DNA of 64,000 nucleotides from JANQIO01 sp043585095 (GTDB lineage: Bacteria; Pseudomonadota; Gammaproteobacteria; Pseudomonadales; Halieaceae): the NCBI GenBank assembly GCA_043585095.1, contig CP121321.1, positions 1,054,001 to 1,118,000 on the forward strand, read 5' to 3'. Numbering within the stretch: position 1 is the stretch's first letter; every line of letters starts with the position of its first letter. The notes under the pieces were generated by a model, which was not told the origin of the DNA, did not search any database, and worked only from the letters and a program-made list of their open reading frames with translations. The position numbers and the translations under genes are program-made. This document shows, piece by piece, positions 25,155-34,782 of this stretch.

Positions 25155-25578
25155 GCAACGCCTGGTACTCGTAAGTTTTGTGGTTGTGCTGTCCAGTCTT
25201 GCTGTTGGGTTGGTGACCTACGGCCTGCGCGGCAACATCAATCTGTTTTTTCCGCCCGCCGAGATCGCTGCTGGGCTGGCACCCGTGGGGCAACCCATAC
25301 GCTTAGGTGGCATGGTGGTTGAAGGCAGTATCCGACGTTCCCCGGACAGCCTGCGTGTTGAATTTGACGTCACCGATTATCAGGCAACGGTCACCGCCGT
25401 TTATACCGGAATTCTGCCGGACCTCTTCGCGGAGGGTGAGGGCGTTGTCGCGGCCGGGGTGCTGGACGCCAATGGCGTGCTTCAGGCTTCTGAGGTGCTG
25501 GCAAAACACGATGAAAACTACATGCCGCCTGAAGTCGCGGATGCGCTGGCGGCGTCAGCCAAGGCGGCAGAATCATGA
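25138..25578 (+). CDS. ccmE: Heme chaperone CcmE
   Basis: The 146-residue periplasmic heme chaperone has an N-terminal membrane anchor (LVLVSFVVVLSSLAVGLVTYG). The conserved heme-binding sequence is AKHDENYMPPEV, where the His forms the covalent bond to heme. RLGGMVVEGS and FDVTDY of the beta-barrel are recognisable. The start MHPVRKQRL at 25138 is the family N-terminus; the frame stays open upstream but only inside ccmD. Confidence 0.94.
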   Translation: MHPVRKQRLVLVSFVVVLSSLAVGLVTYGLRGNINLFFPPAEIAAGLAPVGQPIRLGGMVVEGSIRRSPDSLRVEFDVTDYQATVTAVYTGILPDLFAEGEGVVAAGVLDANGVLQASEVLAKHDENYMPPEVADALAASAKAAES

Positions 25579-27554
25579 TTCCTGAGTTTGGACATTTCGC
25601 GCTGATCATCGCCTTGGGCCTGGCGATTTTGCTAAGCGTTGTACCGCAGTGGGGCGCATGGCGCGGCGATCGACAGGCCATGGAAATGGCGCCGTCGCTA
25701 GCCATAGGGCAGTTTGTGTTTGTGGCGATTGCGTTTGGCTGCCTGGCGCGCTCGTTTGTCGCCGATGACTTTTCGGTTGCTCTGGTTGCCAACAATTCCA
25801 ACAGCCTCATGCCCACGGTGCTTAAATTTGCAGCAACCTGGGGGAACCACGAGGGGTCAATGGTGCTGTGGATTCTGTTCCTGTCGACCTGGACTGCAGC
25901 GGTCGCCATCTTTAGCACCGGTCTGCCCATGATCGTGCTGTCCCGGGTGCTGTCAGTACTGGGTTTTGTCGCGGTGGGTTTTCTGCTGTTCTCGCTGGTG
26001 ACATCCAACCCGTTTGAGCGCTTGTTGCCTGGCGTCCCACAGGACGGGGCGGATCTGAATCCCCTGCTGCAGGACCCTGGCATGATTATCCACCCGCCCT
26101 TGTTGTATATGGGCTATGTGGGATTCTCGGTAGCGTTTGCCTTTGCCATAGCCGCTTTGATTGGTGGCCGCCTGGACGCGTCCTGGGCACGTTGGTCGCG
26201 GCCCTGGACTAACGCTGCGTGGGCTTTCTTAAGCCTGGGCATCATGCTGGGCAGCTGGTGGGCCTATTACGAACTAGGCTGGGGTGGTTGGTGGTTTTGG
26301 GACCCCGTGGAGAACGCGTCTTTTATGCCGTGGCTGGCGGGCACTGCCTTGCTACATAGCCTCGCAGTGACAGAAAAGCGTGGCCTGTTTCGAAGCTGGA
26401 CCGTACTGCTGGCGATCTTTACCTTCTCGTTGAGTCTGCTGGGCACCTTCCTTGTCCGCTCGGGCGTACTGACCTCGGTGCATGCGTTTGCGGCGGACCC
26501 CGAGCGCGGGGTCTTCATTCTTGCTTTCCTGGGCATTGTGGTCGGTGGCTCCCTAACGTTGTACGCACTGCGCGCGCCTGCCGTGCAGAGTCGTATTGGT
26601 TTCGAATGGGTTAGTCGTGAAAGTCTGCTATTGCTAAACAATGTGGTTTTTCTGGTCGCTACCCTGACCGTGCTGTTCGGTACCCTTTTTCCGCTGATTA
26701 CAGACGCGCTGGAGCTTGGGAAGTACTCGGTCGGGCCACCGTACTTCAACGCGGTATTTTTGCCCCTGATGGCGTTACTGATCCCTTTCATGGGGGTGGG
26801 CCCGACGTCGCGCTGGAAGCGAGATACCACCCAGCGCTGGGTGCAGGAGTTAGTTGCGCCAGCGGTGGCGGCACTGCTGGTCGGCGTTGCTTTCCCATTC
26901 GTGTACGACGGGGCTTTCAACCTCTGGGTGACAGCCGCTGTGATATTGGCAGGGTGGTTGGCGATGGCTATGCTGCGGGATCTGGCCATCCGGGTCCGCA
27001 ACGCCAGCTCCTTGCTGGCAGGTATCCGCCGCCTTCCCGCGAGCTACTGGGGGATGCAGAGTGCCCATCTGGGCTTTGCGATCACGGTCATTGGCGTGGT
27101 GCTGACCAGCCAGTACAGCATCGAACACGACCTGAAGATGTCTCCCGGTGAGACCCACGAGATAGCGGGGTATGTATATCATTTTGACAGCGTTGGGCCG
27201 GTTAATGGGCCAAACTATGTAGCCGATGGCGCCAACTTCACGGTGCGTCGAGATAATGAAGTTGTCGCGACACTGCAGGCGCAAAAACGCCGCTATCTGG
27301 CTTCTGGACAGGTTATGACCGAGGCGGCCATTGATGGCGGAATGTTCCGCGATATCTTCATTGCCATGGGTGAGCCCCTGGAGCAGGGCCGCTCATGGGC
27401 CATACGCCTTCACTACAAGCCCTTCGTGCGCTGGATATGGGGTGGTGCAATAGCGATGGGTTTAGGTGGCTTTATTACGCTGGCAGATCGTCGCTATCGT
27501 CGCCAGCGTCAGCGTGACAGTGTATCGGCGGAGGCTGGACTTGAAGCGGCTTAA
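25575..27554 (+). CDS. ccmF: Cytochrome c heme lyase subunit CcmF
   Basis: This 659-residue polytopic membrane protein transfers heme from CcmE to apocytochrome. The WWD-type motif is GGWWFWDPVENASFMPWL, and the second family landmark is WGNHEGSMVLW near residue 95. About 15 hydrophobic segments and a periplasmic C-terminal domain complete it. Its length is normal for the family. It overlaps ccmE by 4 nt, and the 3' end overlaps the start of ccmG. Confidence 0.95.
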   Translation: MIPEFGHFALIIALGLAILLSVVPQWGAWRGDRQAMEMAPSLAIGQFVFVAIAFGCLARSFVADDFSVALVANNSNSLMPTVLKFAATWGNHEGSMVLWILFLSTWTAAVAIFSTGLPMIVLSRVLSVLGFVAVGFLLFSLVTSNPFERLLPGVPQDGADLNPLLQDPGMIIHPPLLYMGYVGFSVAFAFAIAALIGGRLDASWARWSRPWTNAAWAFLSLGIMLGSWWAYYELGWGGWWFWDPVENASFMPWLAGTALLHSLAVTEKRGLFRSWTVLLAIFTFSLSLLGTFLVRSGVLTSVHAFAADPERGVFILAFLGIVVGGSLTLYALRAPAVQSRIGFEWVSRESLLLLNNVVFLVATLTVLFGTLFPLITDALELGKYSVGPPYFNAVFLPLMALLIPFMGVGPTSRWKRDTTQRWVQELVAPAVAALLVGVAFPFVYDGAFNLWVTAAVILAGWLAMAMLRDLAIRVRNASSLLAGIRRLPASYWGMQSAHLGFAITVIGVVLTSQYSIEHDLKMSPGETHEIAGYVYHFDSVGPVNGPNYVADGANFTVRRDNEVVATLQAQKRRYLASGQVMTEAAIDGGMFRDIFIAMGEPLEQGRSWAIRLHYKPFVRWIWGGAIAMGLGGFITLADRRYRRQRQRDSVSAEAGLEAA

Positions 27555-28086
27555 GCTGTTTTTGCCGCTGGGCATCTTTTTGGTGCTCTCGGTCCTCCTG
27601 TTCCGGGGCTTATCTCTTGACCCCCAGGCTTTACCCTCGGCATTGATCGACAAGCCGATTCCTGCATTTTCACTACCGGCTCTGGGCACGGAAGGTGAGC
27701 GCGTGACACATGATGCGCTGGTCGGTCAGGTGTCGCTGCTGAATGTGTGGGCGACCTGGTGCGCATCCTGCCGAGTGGAGCACCCTTTTCTGACGCAGCT
27801 TGCTAAAGCGGGATTGCCCATATATGGAATCAATTACAAGGACGACGATAACAAGGCGCTGGCTTGGCTGAAGGATCTGGGCGACCCCTATAAGATCAAT
27901 ATCGTTGACGCCGAGGGCAATCTGGGTCTTGATCTGGGCGTGTATGGCGCCCCTGAGACCTACGTGGTAGATGCGCAGGGACTTATCCGTTACCGCCACG
28001 TGGGCGTGGTGAACGAGCAGGTATGGCTTGAGGTGTTGCAGCCTATTGTCAGCGAGCTGCAGCGCCGACAGGGGGGGCGCTCATGA
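27541..28086 (+). CDS. ccmG: Thiol:disulfide interchange protein CcmG/DsbE
   Basis: The 181-residue membrane-anchored thioredoxin keeps apocytochrome CxxCH cysteines reduced. The active site is WATWCASCRVEHP, a normal WCxxC. The fold continues with GINYKDDDNKAL and GVYGAPETYVVD (the cis-Pro). The start chosen is TTG at 27541, giving LKRLKLFLPLGIFLV with a membrane anchor. GGAGG lies at the right distance, and the length matches E. coli CcmG (185). Confidence 0.92.
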   Translation: MKRLKLFLPLGIFLVLSVLLFRGLSLDPQALPSALIDKPIPAFSLPALGTEGERVTHDALVGQVSLLNVWATWCASCRVEHPFLTQLAKAGLPIYGINYKDDDNKALAWLKDLGDPYKINIVDAEGNLGLDLGVYGAPETYVVDAQGLIRYRHVGVVNEQVWLEVLQPIVSELQRRQGGRS

Positions 28087-28568
28087 GGCGTTGCTCCATG
28101 TGGCTCAACGTGCTGTGTCTCACTGTCGCAGCCCTGATGTCGCTGCCGTCCCTTGCCGTGATTGAAACCTACGGCTTTGACAATGACAGCTTGCAGCAAC
28201 GCTTCAAGGTGTTGGCGGCGGAGCTACGCTGTCCAAAATGCCAAAACCAGAATATTGCAGATAGCAATGCCCCCATTGCAGCAGACTTGCGCAAACAGCT
28301 ACACGCCCAACTGCATACCGGTGCTAGCGACGACGAGATCGTTGAATATATGGTGAGTCGCTACGGTGAGTTCGTGCTGTACCGGCCGAGAATGAACAAC
28401 GTCACTGCGGTGTTATGGCTGGCGCCAGTGATTCTGCTGGTGCTTGCCCTGCTGATTATTCGTATGAGTATTCGCGGTCGCGCAGATGCCGCGGCCGAGC
28501 CGCTCAGTGCTGACGAACAGGCACGATTGGCGTCACTTCTGAAACAAGAAGACCAACATCATGACTGA
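28083..28568 (+). CDS. ccmH: Cytochrome c maturation protein CcmH (CcmL-type)
   Basis: This 161-residue protein has a signal peptide and the redox motif LRCPKCQNQNIADSNA, followed by IAADLR and a C-terminal membrane helix. It reduces or holds the apocytochrome cysteines together with CcmG. It corresponds to the N-terminal half of the fused E. coli CcmH; the other half is the next gene. Overlaps of 4 and 8 nt with its neighbours indicate translational coupling. Confidence 0.92.
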   Translation: MRRCSMWLNVLCLTVAALMSLPSLAVIETYGFDNDSLQQRFKVLAAELRCPKCQNQNIADSNAPIAADLRKQLHAQLHTGASDDEIVEYMVSRYGEFVLYRPRMNNVTAVLWLAPVILLVLALLIIRMSIRGRADAAAEPLSADEQARLASLLKQEDQHHD

Positions 28569-29844
28569 ATTTTGGTGGGGCGCGCTGGCACTGCTTGCGC
28601 TTGCGGCATTATTTCTGTGTCTACCGGGGTGGTTTTTGCGTGCCCGCTACGTTAACGATCGCACAGAGTCCAATCGCGACTGGTTCGCGCGTCGGCAGAC
28701 GGAGCTTAAGCCCGGAGCCGGTGATAGCGGCGTAGATGCGACACTTTCGGATGATCTACTGCACGATGCCAAACTGCGAATGCTCGATGAAGCGGCAACA
28801 GAGCCCGTCAAGGCACAAACTTCTGTTAGTAGCAGGCGCCGAATGATCGCACCCCTGTTGGTTGCGACCCTCGCGCTATTATCTTCGACGATGTACTGGC
28901 GCCTGGGCGCAGTCCCGGATGTGCAGTTAAAACAGGCGCTGGATACGGTCACTGTTGAGGGTGATGAGGCAGACTATCGTCGCCTCATGCTGCAGATTGA
29001 AGACCGCGCCGGCGAGCGGCCTGAAAATCTCTATTATCAGGCGATGCTGGGCCGCTTCTATATGGGAGAGGGCGACTACAAGCGCGCGTTGGCCACGTAT
29101 CGCGGTCTGGTTGCCCAGGCCCCCAACGATGCCGGTGCCGCGGCGCTGGCAGCGCAGGCCGGGTTTATGGCAGGTGGGCGAGTGCTGAGTGAGCAAGATC
29201 GCCTTATGGCAGAGCAAGCTCTGGCCATTGATCCCCATCAACGTACCGCACTCGGACTGCTGGGTGTGGCATCTTACGAACAGCAGGAATATCAAGCTGC
29301 TATTGCCTATTGGCAGCGCCTGTTGGTCATGGAAGCGCCGGGCTCGCCAGCAGCTGAAATGATTGCTGGCGTCATCGAGCGAGCAAGATCTGCACTGCAA
29401 GGTGATGCGCCCGCGCTCGCCGGGCACAGCGCGGGAGCGGCGCCAGGCCGCCCCGCGCAGCCAGCGTCGTCTGTAGGGCAGCCTGCCGCGGCGCAGGGCG
29501 TCGGCATTACGGTGCGGATAGCTTTGGCAGACGGCGCGCAGCCAGCAGCTAGCGATACGGTATTTGTTTTTGCGCGCAACCCCGCTGTGGAATCTCGCAT
29601 GCCTATTGCAGTGCAGCGACTGAACGCTGGGTCGCTGCCAACGACTGTGCGGCTTGATGATGCGAGTTCGATGGCTGGGCAGAAGATTTCCGTGCTGTCG
29701 GCGGTGGACGTCGTGGCCAGGGTGTCGCCTGGCGGCCAGCCTGGCGAGCAGCATGCAAGCTATCAGGCGAAGCTGTCGGGGCTCGCTCCCACCGGGGGCG
29801 AGCAAGTGCATACCCTGGTGCTGACGCCGGTGGGCGAGTCCTGA
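28561..29844 (+). CDS. ccmI: Cytochrome c biogenesis TPR protein CcmI
   Basis: The 427-residue protein has two N-terminal transmembrane segments (about residues 5-25 and 96-112). TPR repeats follow in the periplasm (about 125-280), for example NLYYQAMLGRFYMGEGDYKRAL. The C-terminal domain (about 315-425) is the beta-rich part seen in CcmI. It binds the C-terminus of apocytochrome c and delivers it to the CcmF/CcmH heme ligation complex. A Pro/Ala-rich linker separates the TPR and C-terminal parts. It is the last gene of the operon. Confidence 0.9.
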   Translation: MTEFWWGALALLALAALFLCLPGWFLRARYVNDRTESNRDWFARRQTELKPGAGDSGVDATLSDDLLHDAKLRMLDEAATEPVKAQTSVSSRRRMIAPLLVATLALLSSTMYWRLGAVPDVQLKQALDTVTVEGDEADYRRLMLQIEDRAGERPENLYYQAMLGRFYMGEGDYKRALATYRGLVAQAPNDAGAAALAAQAGFMAGGRVLSEQDRLMAEQALAIDPHQRTALGLLGVASYEQQEYQAAIAYWQRLLVMEAPGSPAAEMIAGVIERARSALQGDAPALAGHSAGAAPGRPAQPASSVGQPAAAQGVGITVRIALADGAQPAASDTVFVFARNPAVESRMPIAVQRLNAGSLPTTVRLDDASSMAGQKISVLSAVDVVARVSPGGQPGEQHASYQAKLSGLAPTGGEQVHTLVLTPVGES

Positions 29845-30075
29845 GTTTCACGCCGAAAACCCCGGTGATTGGGTAATTTATTTGCCCTCTGGTCTCCCAA
29901 GTGTTGTGCTCAGGCGTTACACTACGCCCATATATAGTGGGTGCGAGTTCTCGCAATGGAGCTCTGAAAGCTGCGCCATCCCGATAATAAGACGCAGCGA
30001 TCGCGGTAAAGCGGGGGCAAATAATTTATATTAATGCCTATAAATCAGTAGCTTATATTCAATAGTTAAGGCTGC
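29845..30075. other. Spacer between ccmI and smc, AT-rich at its 3' end
   Basis: This 231-nt gap has no gene. The last 55 nt (30020-30066) are unusually AT-rich for this window, with several TATATT/TATAAA-like hexamers, so the smc promoter probably lies there. I could not pick a convincing -35/-10 pair or a terminator for the ccm operon. Confidence 0.3.
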
Positions 30076-33000
30076 ATGAGACTAAAATCCATCAAACTTT
30101 CGGGATTCAAATCCTTTGTGGATCCCACCACGGTCAACTTCCCCAGCAATATGTGCGCGGTGGTTGGTCCTAACGGCTGCGGTAAGTCCAACGTCATTGA
30201 TGCTGTGCGCTGGGTCATGGGCGAGAGCTCGGCGAAAAATCTGCGTGGTGAGCAGATGACCGACGTTATTTTTAACGGTTCGGTCAATCGCAAACCGATC
30301 GGCCAGGCTTCCATTGAGTTGGTGTTCGACAATCACGACGGCAGTGTCGGTGGCGAATATGCCAGCTACGCTGAAATCGCAATTCGTCGCCAGGTCACGC
30401 GAGAGGGTCAGAGCGAATACTTCCTCAACGGCAGTAAGTGTCGCCGCCGCGATATCACCGATATTTTCCTCGGCACTGGATTGGGCCCGCGCAGCTACGC
30501 CATCATCGAGCAGGGCATGATCTCGCGCCTGATCGAATCCAAGCCCGAAGAGCTGCGCGTGTTCATCGAAGAAGCCGCCGGTATTTCCAAGTACAAGGAG
30601 CGCCGCAAAGAGACCGAGAGTCGCATGCGTCGCACTCTGGAAAACCTGGAGCGACTCACCGATTTGCGCGAAGAGCTGGAGCGGCAGTTACAGCACCTGC
30701 ATCGCCAGGCACAGGCGGCGGAGAAGTATGGTGAGTTTAAAGAAGAAGAGCGTACCCTGAAGTCCCAGCTGCAGGCCCTGCAGTGGCAAAATCTGGATCA
30801 AAAAATCGGCCAGTCAAAGCACACCATTGGCGAGCTGGATATCAAGCTTGAGTCGGTGATCGCTGAACACCGCCAGGTCGACGCAGCTATCGAAGAGCTT
30901 CGTGTTAACCATACTGATGCAACCGATAGCTTTAACGAGGTTCAGGCGCGGTACTACGGCATTGGCTCAGAAGTGGCTCGTATCGAGCAAACTATTAAGC
31001 ATCAACAGGAACGCTCCCGGCAGCTGGCGGAGGATCTGAGTCAGACTTTGTCGAGTTTTGAACAGGCTGAGCGCCACCTGGAAGAGGATCGCAGCAAGCA
31101 AGCCCAGTGGCAGGAAGAGTTGGCGGCAGTCGCTCCTGCACTGGAGTCACTGCAGGCCGCTGAGCGGCGGTCGACCGACTTGCTGCAGGAAGCGGAAGAG
31201 CAGATGCAGGCCTGGCAAGAAGCATGGGATGAGTTCAATCAGCACGCCGCAGAGCCCCGGCAACAGGCCGAAGTTCAGCAGTCACGTATACAGCATCTCG
31301 AGCAAGCGCTGAGCCGTATTCAGCAGCGAATTGGCAAGCTCGAAGAAGAAAAGACAGGCCTCAGTGCGGGCCCAGCAGAAGAAAGCTGCGATCAGCTCGG
31401 AGAGCAAATTGCCGAGCGTGAGCTGGCTATGCAAAAAGCACAGGCTGAAGCGGACGCAATGCTGGCGCAGGTCAACGAGGCGCGAGAACAGCGCACCCAG
31501 CTCTCCGAAGCACTTGACGGTGTGCGTGGTGAGTTACAGGTACAGCGCGGGCGACAGGCATCGCTGGATGCACTGCAACAGGCGGCTGCAGGTGGTGGTG
31601 AAGCGGTTGAGAGCTGGCTCGAGGAGCAGGGGCTCGATCAGCGCCCCAGGCTGTTGCAGCAGCTGCAAGTCGAGCCGGAGTGGCAGCGCGCTGTTGAAAC
31701 GGTTTTGGGTAGTGGCCTCAGAGCCGTATGCGTCGATCAGATTGACGCCTACGCTGATGCACTGGCAGCGACGCCTGCAGGCGAGGTAATGCTGGTTGAC
31801 AGCCGCGGCGTGCCGGCCAGTGATGAAAGTCTTGCCAGCAAAGTCTCCGGCGCCGGGGATCTATCGAGCTTGCTTGGAGCGGTGCTGCCTGCGGCGGATC
31901 TGGCCGATGCGCTATCGCGTCGCGGCTCACTGGCGCCGCATCAGTCTCTGGTGACGCGTGATGGTCTGTGGATTGGTTCGGGCTGGCTACGAGTCAGTGC
32001 TCCTGAGGATGAAGGTGCCGGCGTTATCGCGAGGCAGCAGGAGTTGGAAACTCTGAATGCCGCCATCACTGAGAATCAGCAGCGTGTTAGCAGCTTGCAG
32101 GATGAGCTGGTAACCGTCGACAGCAGGCTTAAATCACTTGAGCAGCAACGCCATGAAGGGCAGGCTGCGCTTCAGAAGGTGACCCGTGAGCACTCCGAGC
32201 TATCCGCAACCTTGAGTGCCGAGCAGGCCAAGATTGAGCAGATTAGCCAGCGCCGCGAGGCCATTAACCGCGATATCGATGAATCCCGCACCCAATATGC
32301 CAGTGAGCAGGCCTCGCTGGCTGAGGCGCGACAGTTGCTGTCTGCGGCAATAGAAACGATGGAAGGCGACTCCAAACAGCGTGAGTCACTGCTGACTCAG
32401 CGCGACGATACCCGGTCACGCCTTGATCAGGCCCGCCAAGCTGCTCGGCATGACAAGGATGCGGCGCATCAAAGCGCTATGCAGAATCAGTCTCTGCAGT
32501 CGCAACTTGCCTCAATGACCCAGTCGATTGAGCGCACGACCGTGCAGGTTAAACAGCTTGTCGAGCGTAAAGAGGCATTGGACGCCAGCATCGCCAGTAA
32601 CGATGAGCCGGTTGAAGGCTTGCGCAGCGAGCTGGAGGACAAGCTTCAACAACGTCTGGTGGTAGAAGGGGAGTTGAGCGAGGCCCGCGACCGTGTGGCC
32701 AGCATTGATGGTGCCTTGCGTGATCGCGAGACAGAGCGTTCGGCAATAGAGCAGCGATCGGCGACCGTGCGCGCAGAGCTCGAGCAGAAGCGCGTTGAGA
32801 ATCAGGGCCTGATGGTACAGCGGGAAGCTCTGGAGAAGGCGCTGAGCGAAAGCGGTCATGAGCTCAATGCTGTACTGGAGAGCCTGCCCGAGGAGGCTCA
32901 GGAAGGCGAGTGGCAGCGCCGGCTGGATCAGGTGGGCAATCGCATCGCACGCCTGGGTCCGATCAACCTGGCCGCGATAGACGAGTACAGCCAGCAGTCA

Positions 33001-33567
33001 GAGCGCAAAAACTATCTGGATGCGCAAAATGAGGATCTTGAGGAAGCGCTGCAAACTCTGGAGTCAGCGATCCGCAAGATTGATAAGGAGACCCGCAACC
33101 GCTTCCGCGAGACCTTTGATCAAGTCAACAGCAGCTTGCAGGAGCTGTTCCCCAGGGTGTTTGGTGGTGGCTCTGCCTACCTTGAAATGACCGGCGACGA
33201 TTTGTTGGATACCGGCATCACTATCATGGCGCGTCCGCCCGGCAAGAAAAACGCGACTATTCATCTGCTGTCTGGTGGCGAGAAGGCGTTAACGGCGATC
33301 GCGCTGGTGTTCTCGATATTCCGCCTGAATCCGGCTCCCTTCTGTATGCTCGATGAGGTTGATGCGCCGCTGGATGATGCCAACACAGGGCGCTATGCGC
33401 GCATGGTCAAAGAAATGTCTGAACACGTTCAGTTCATCTTTATCACCCACAACAAGATCACCATGGAAATGGCAGACCAATTAATGGGGGTGACAATGCA
33501 GGAACCCGGCGTGTCTCGACTGGTCACAGTAGATGTAGAGGAAGCGGCAGAATTGGCTGCTGTTTAA
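30076..33567 (+). CDS. smc: Chromosome segregation ATPase SMC
   Basis: The 1163-residue SMC protein is the ATPase of the bacterial condensin. The N-terminal head has Walker A VGPNGCGKSNVIDAV (residues 30-44). Long coiled coils run from about 165 to 500 and 660 to 1000 around a hinge near 500-640. The C-terminal head has the signature LLSGGEKALTAIA and Walker B FCMLDEVDAPLDDAN. It binds and compacts DNA with ScpA/ScpB, which are not in this window. Its presence fits gammaproteobacteria that use SMC rather than MukB. smc-zipA-ligA is the order found in pseudomonads. Confidence 0.96.
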   Translation: MRLKSIKLSGFKSFVDPTTVNFPSNMCAVVGPNGCGKSNVIDAVRWVMGESSAKNLRGEQMTDVIFNGSVNRKPIGQASIELVFDNHDGSVGGEYASYAEIAIRRQVTREGQSEYFLNGSKCRRRDITDIFLGTGLGPRSYAIIEQGMISRLIESKPEELRVFIEEAAGISKYKERRKETESRMRRTLENLERLTDLREELERQLQHLHRQAQAAEKYGEFKEEERTLKSQLQALQWQNLDQKIGQSKHTIGELDIKLESVIAEHRQVDAAIEELRVNHTDATDSFNEVQARYYGIGSEVARIEQTIKHQQERSRQLAEDLSQTLSSFEQAERHLEEDRSKQAQWQEELAAVAPALESLQAAERRSTDLLQEAEEQMQAWQEAWDEFNQHAAEPRQQAEVQQSRIQHLEQALSRIQQRIGKLEEEKTGLSAGPAEESCDQLGEQIAERELAMQKAQAEADAMLAQVNEAREQRTQLSEALDGVRGELQVQRGRQASLDALQQAAAGGGEAVESWLEEQGLDQRPRLLQQLQVEPEWQRAVETVLGSGLRAVCVDQIDAYADALAATPAGEVMLVDSRGVPASDESLASKVSGAGDLSSLLGAVLPAADLADALSRRGSLAPHQSLVTRDGLWIGSGWLRVSAPEDEGAGVIARQQELETLNAAITENQQRVSSLQDELVTVDSRLKSLEQQRHEGQAALQKVTREHSELSATLSAEQAKIEQISQRREAINRDIDESRTQYASEQASLAEARQLLSAAIETMEGDSKQRESLLTQRDDTRSRLDQARQAARHDKDAAHQSAMQNQSLQSQLASMTQSIERTTVQVKQLVERKEALDASIASNDEPVEGLRSELEDKLQQRLVVEGELSEARDRVASIDGALRDRETERSAIEQRSATVRAELEQKRVENQGLMVQREALEKALSESGHELNAVLESLPEEAQEGEWQRRLDQVGNRIARLGPINLAAIDEYSQQSERKNYLDAQNEDLEEALQTLESAIRKIDKETRNRFRETFDQVNSSLQELFPRVFGGGSAYLEMTGDDLLDTGITIMARPPGKKNATIHLLSGGEKALTAIALVFSIFRLNPAPFCMLDEVDAPLDDANTGRYARMVKEMSEHVQFIFITHNKITMEMADQLMGVTMQEPGVSRLVTVDVEEAAELAAV

Positions 33568-33712
33568 GCCTGCCCCGGTAAGTCGTTACAATGAACGACA
33601 GCTGGACGATTGGTCCTCGGCGATAGTCTACTCGGGACGTGAACGCAAACTATGCAGTGGTGTCACGACATTGGTCAGAATGAAGCGGACCCAAGCGGGT
33701 TGAAAAGGACTG

Positions 33713-33732
33713 AAGTAGTGATGAGACTACTT
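33713..33732 (+). other. Small hairpin between smc and zipA
   Basis: AAGTAGT and ACTACTT form a 7-bp stem around GATGAG within the otherwise featureless 232-nt smc-zipA spacer. The following bases (TCTGAACTGGTTTT) are only partly T-rich, so it is a weak terminator candidate at best. Confidence 0.3.
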
Positions 33733-33799
33733 TCTGAACTGGTTTTAGCTGGCGTGCCGGGCCGGCGCGTTGGGAATAAAGGGGAACTCGTCACCCAAG

Positions 33800-34777
33800 A
33801 TGGACATTAGCGTGCGCGACTGGATCATCATCATCGGTGTTTTACTGATTGTGGCGGTATTGCTGGATGGATATCGCCGCATGCGTGACCCGAAAAGGAT
33901 TCGCGTGTCCCTGACGCCGGTGGCGGAAAGCGAGGGCGATCAGGACGTGACGGTTTCGCGGGAGCTCCCCAACGGAGGCGCAAGAGTCAAGCCGCGCGGT
34001 GACAATGAACCCTACGACGCGCAGGAAGAGTCGTCCGGCGGCCCGTCGGAAGGTCCGGCGCCAGCCGAAAATCCGGCTCATTCTTCGGCCCAGTCCACAT
34101 TGCGCGCAGCCGCAGCGACGACAGAAGACCCACCTTTGCTCACTGAACCTGCTGCAGCACGTGCTGGTTCTTCATCGACTTCATCAGCAGACGACAGCGA
34201 CGATAATAGTCTGGATGACGTCAGCCCGGATGACGCTAACGACCCGCTATTCGCAAAGACACCGACTATGCGTGCGCGCCGAGGTGAGAATTTAGACCTG
34301 CTATCAGACATAGGCGATAGTGCGGCTGATGGTGGCGAAGGACCGCAGGAAGTACTTATGTTGCACGTGGTGTCACGCGGCGAGTCCGGTTTTAGCGGCG
34401 ACGACATCTTGCAGGTTTTGTTGGCCTACAACCTGCGCTTTGGTGACATGGATTTCTTCCATCGACATGAGCAGGCCGCTGGCCGCGGTGCGGTGCAGTT
34501 TAGCGTCGCGAACATGCTGCAGCCCGGTGTTTTCGACATCGACAACATGAGCAGTTTTACTACCAAGGGGCTGATTTTCTTTGTTTCGCTCCCTGGCCCC
34601 AGGGATATGATGGGTGCCTTCGAGCTCATGCTGGAGACCGCGCAGGGCGTAGCCGAACACTTGGGCGGCGATGTGCTGGATGAGTCTCGCAGCGCCACGA
34701 CACGTCAAACACTGGAGCATATGCGCCAGCGCATTCGGGATCTCGAACGCAAGCTGCTGGCTCAGGCAGGGCGCTAA
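33800..34777 (+). CDS. zipA: Cell division protein ZipA
   Basis: This 325-residue division protein tethers FtsZ to the inner membrane. The N-terminal transmembrane anchor follows MDISVRDW (WIIIIGVLLIVAVLL), then a basic stretch, a long acidic Ser/Pro-rich linker (about residues 60-170), and the FtsZ-binding globular domain. That domain shows VLMLHVVSRGESGFSGDDIL, FGDMDFFHRHE, FSVANMLQPGVFD and GLIFFVSLPGPRD. ATG 33800 is preferred over a TTG at 33770 because it gives the family N-terminus. ligA follows after 5 nt. Confidence 0.92.
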   Translation: MDISVRDWIIIIGVLLIVAVLLDGYRRMRDPKRIRVSLTPVAESEGDQDVTVSRELPNGGARVKPRGDNEPYDAQEESSGGPSEGPAPAENPAHSSAQSTLRAAAATTEDPPLLTEPAAARAGSSSTSSADDSDDNSLDDVSPDDANDPLFAKTPTMRARRGENLDLLSDIGDSAADGGEGPQEVLMLHVVSRGESGFSGDDILQVLLAYNLRFGDMDFFHRHEQAAGRGAVQFSVANMLQPGVFDIDNMSSFTTKGLIFFVSLPGPRDMMGAFELMLETAQGVAEHLGGDVLDESRSATTRQTLEHMRQRIRDLERKLLAQAGR

Positions 34778-34782
34778 ACACC

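Noticed and set aside
29930..29990. Possible tRNA T-arm (GGTGCGAGTTCTCGCA)
   Set aside because: No acceptor stem, anticodon arm or D-arm can be drawn around it.
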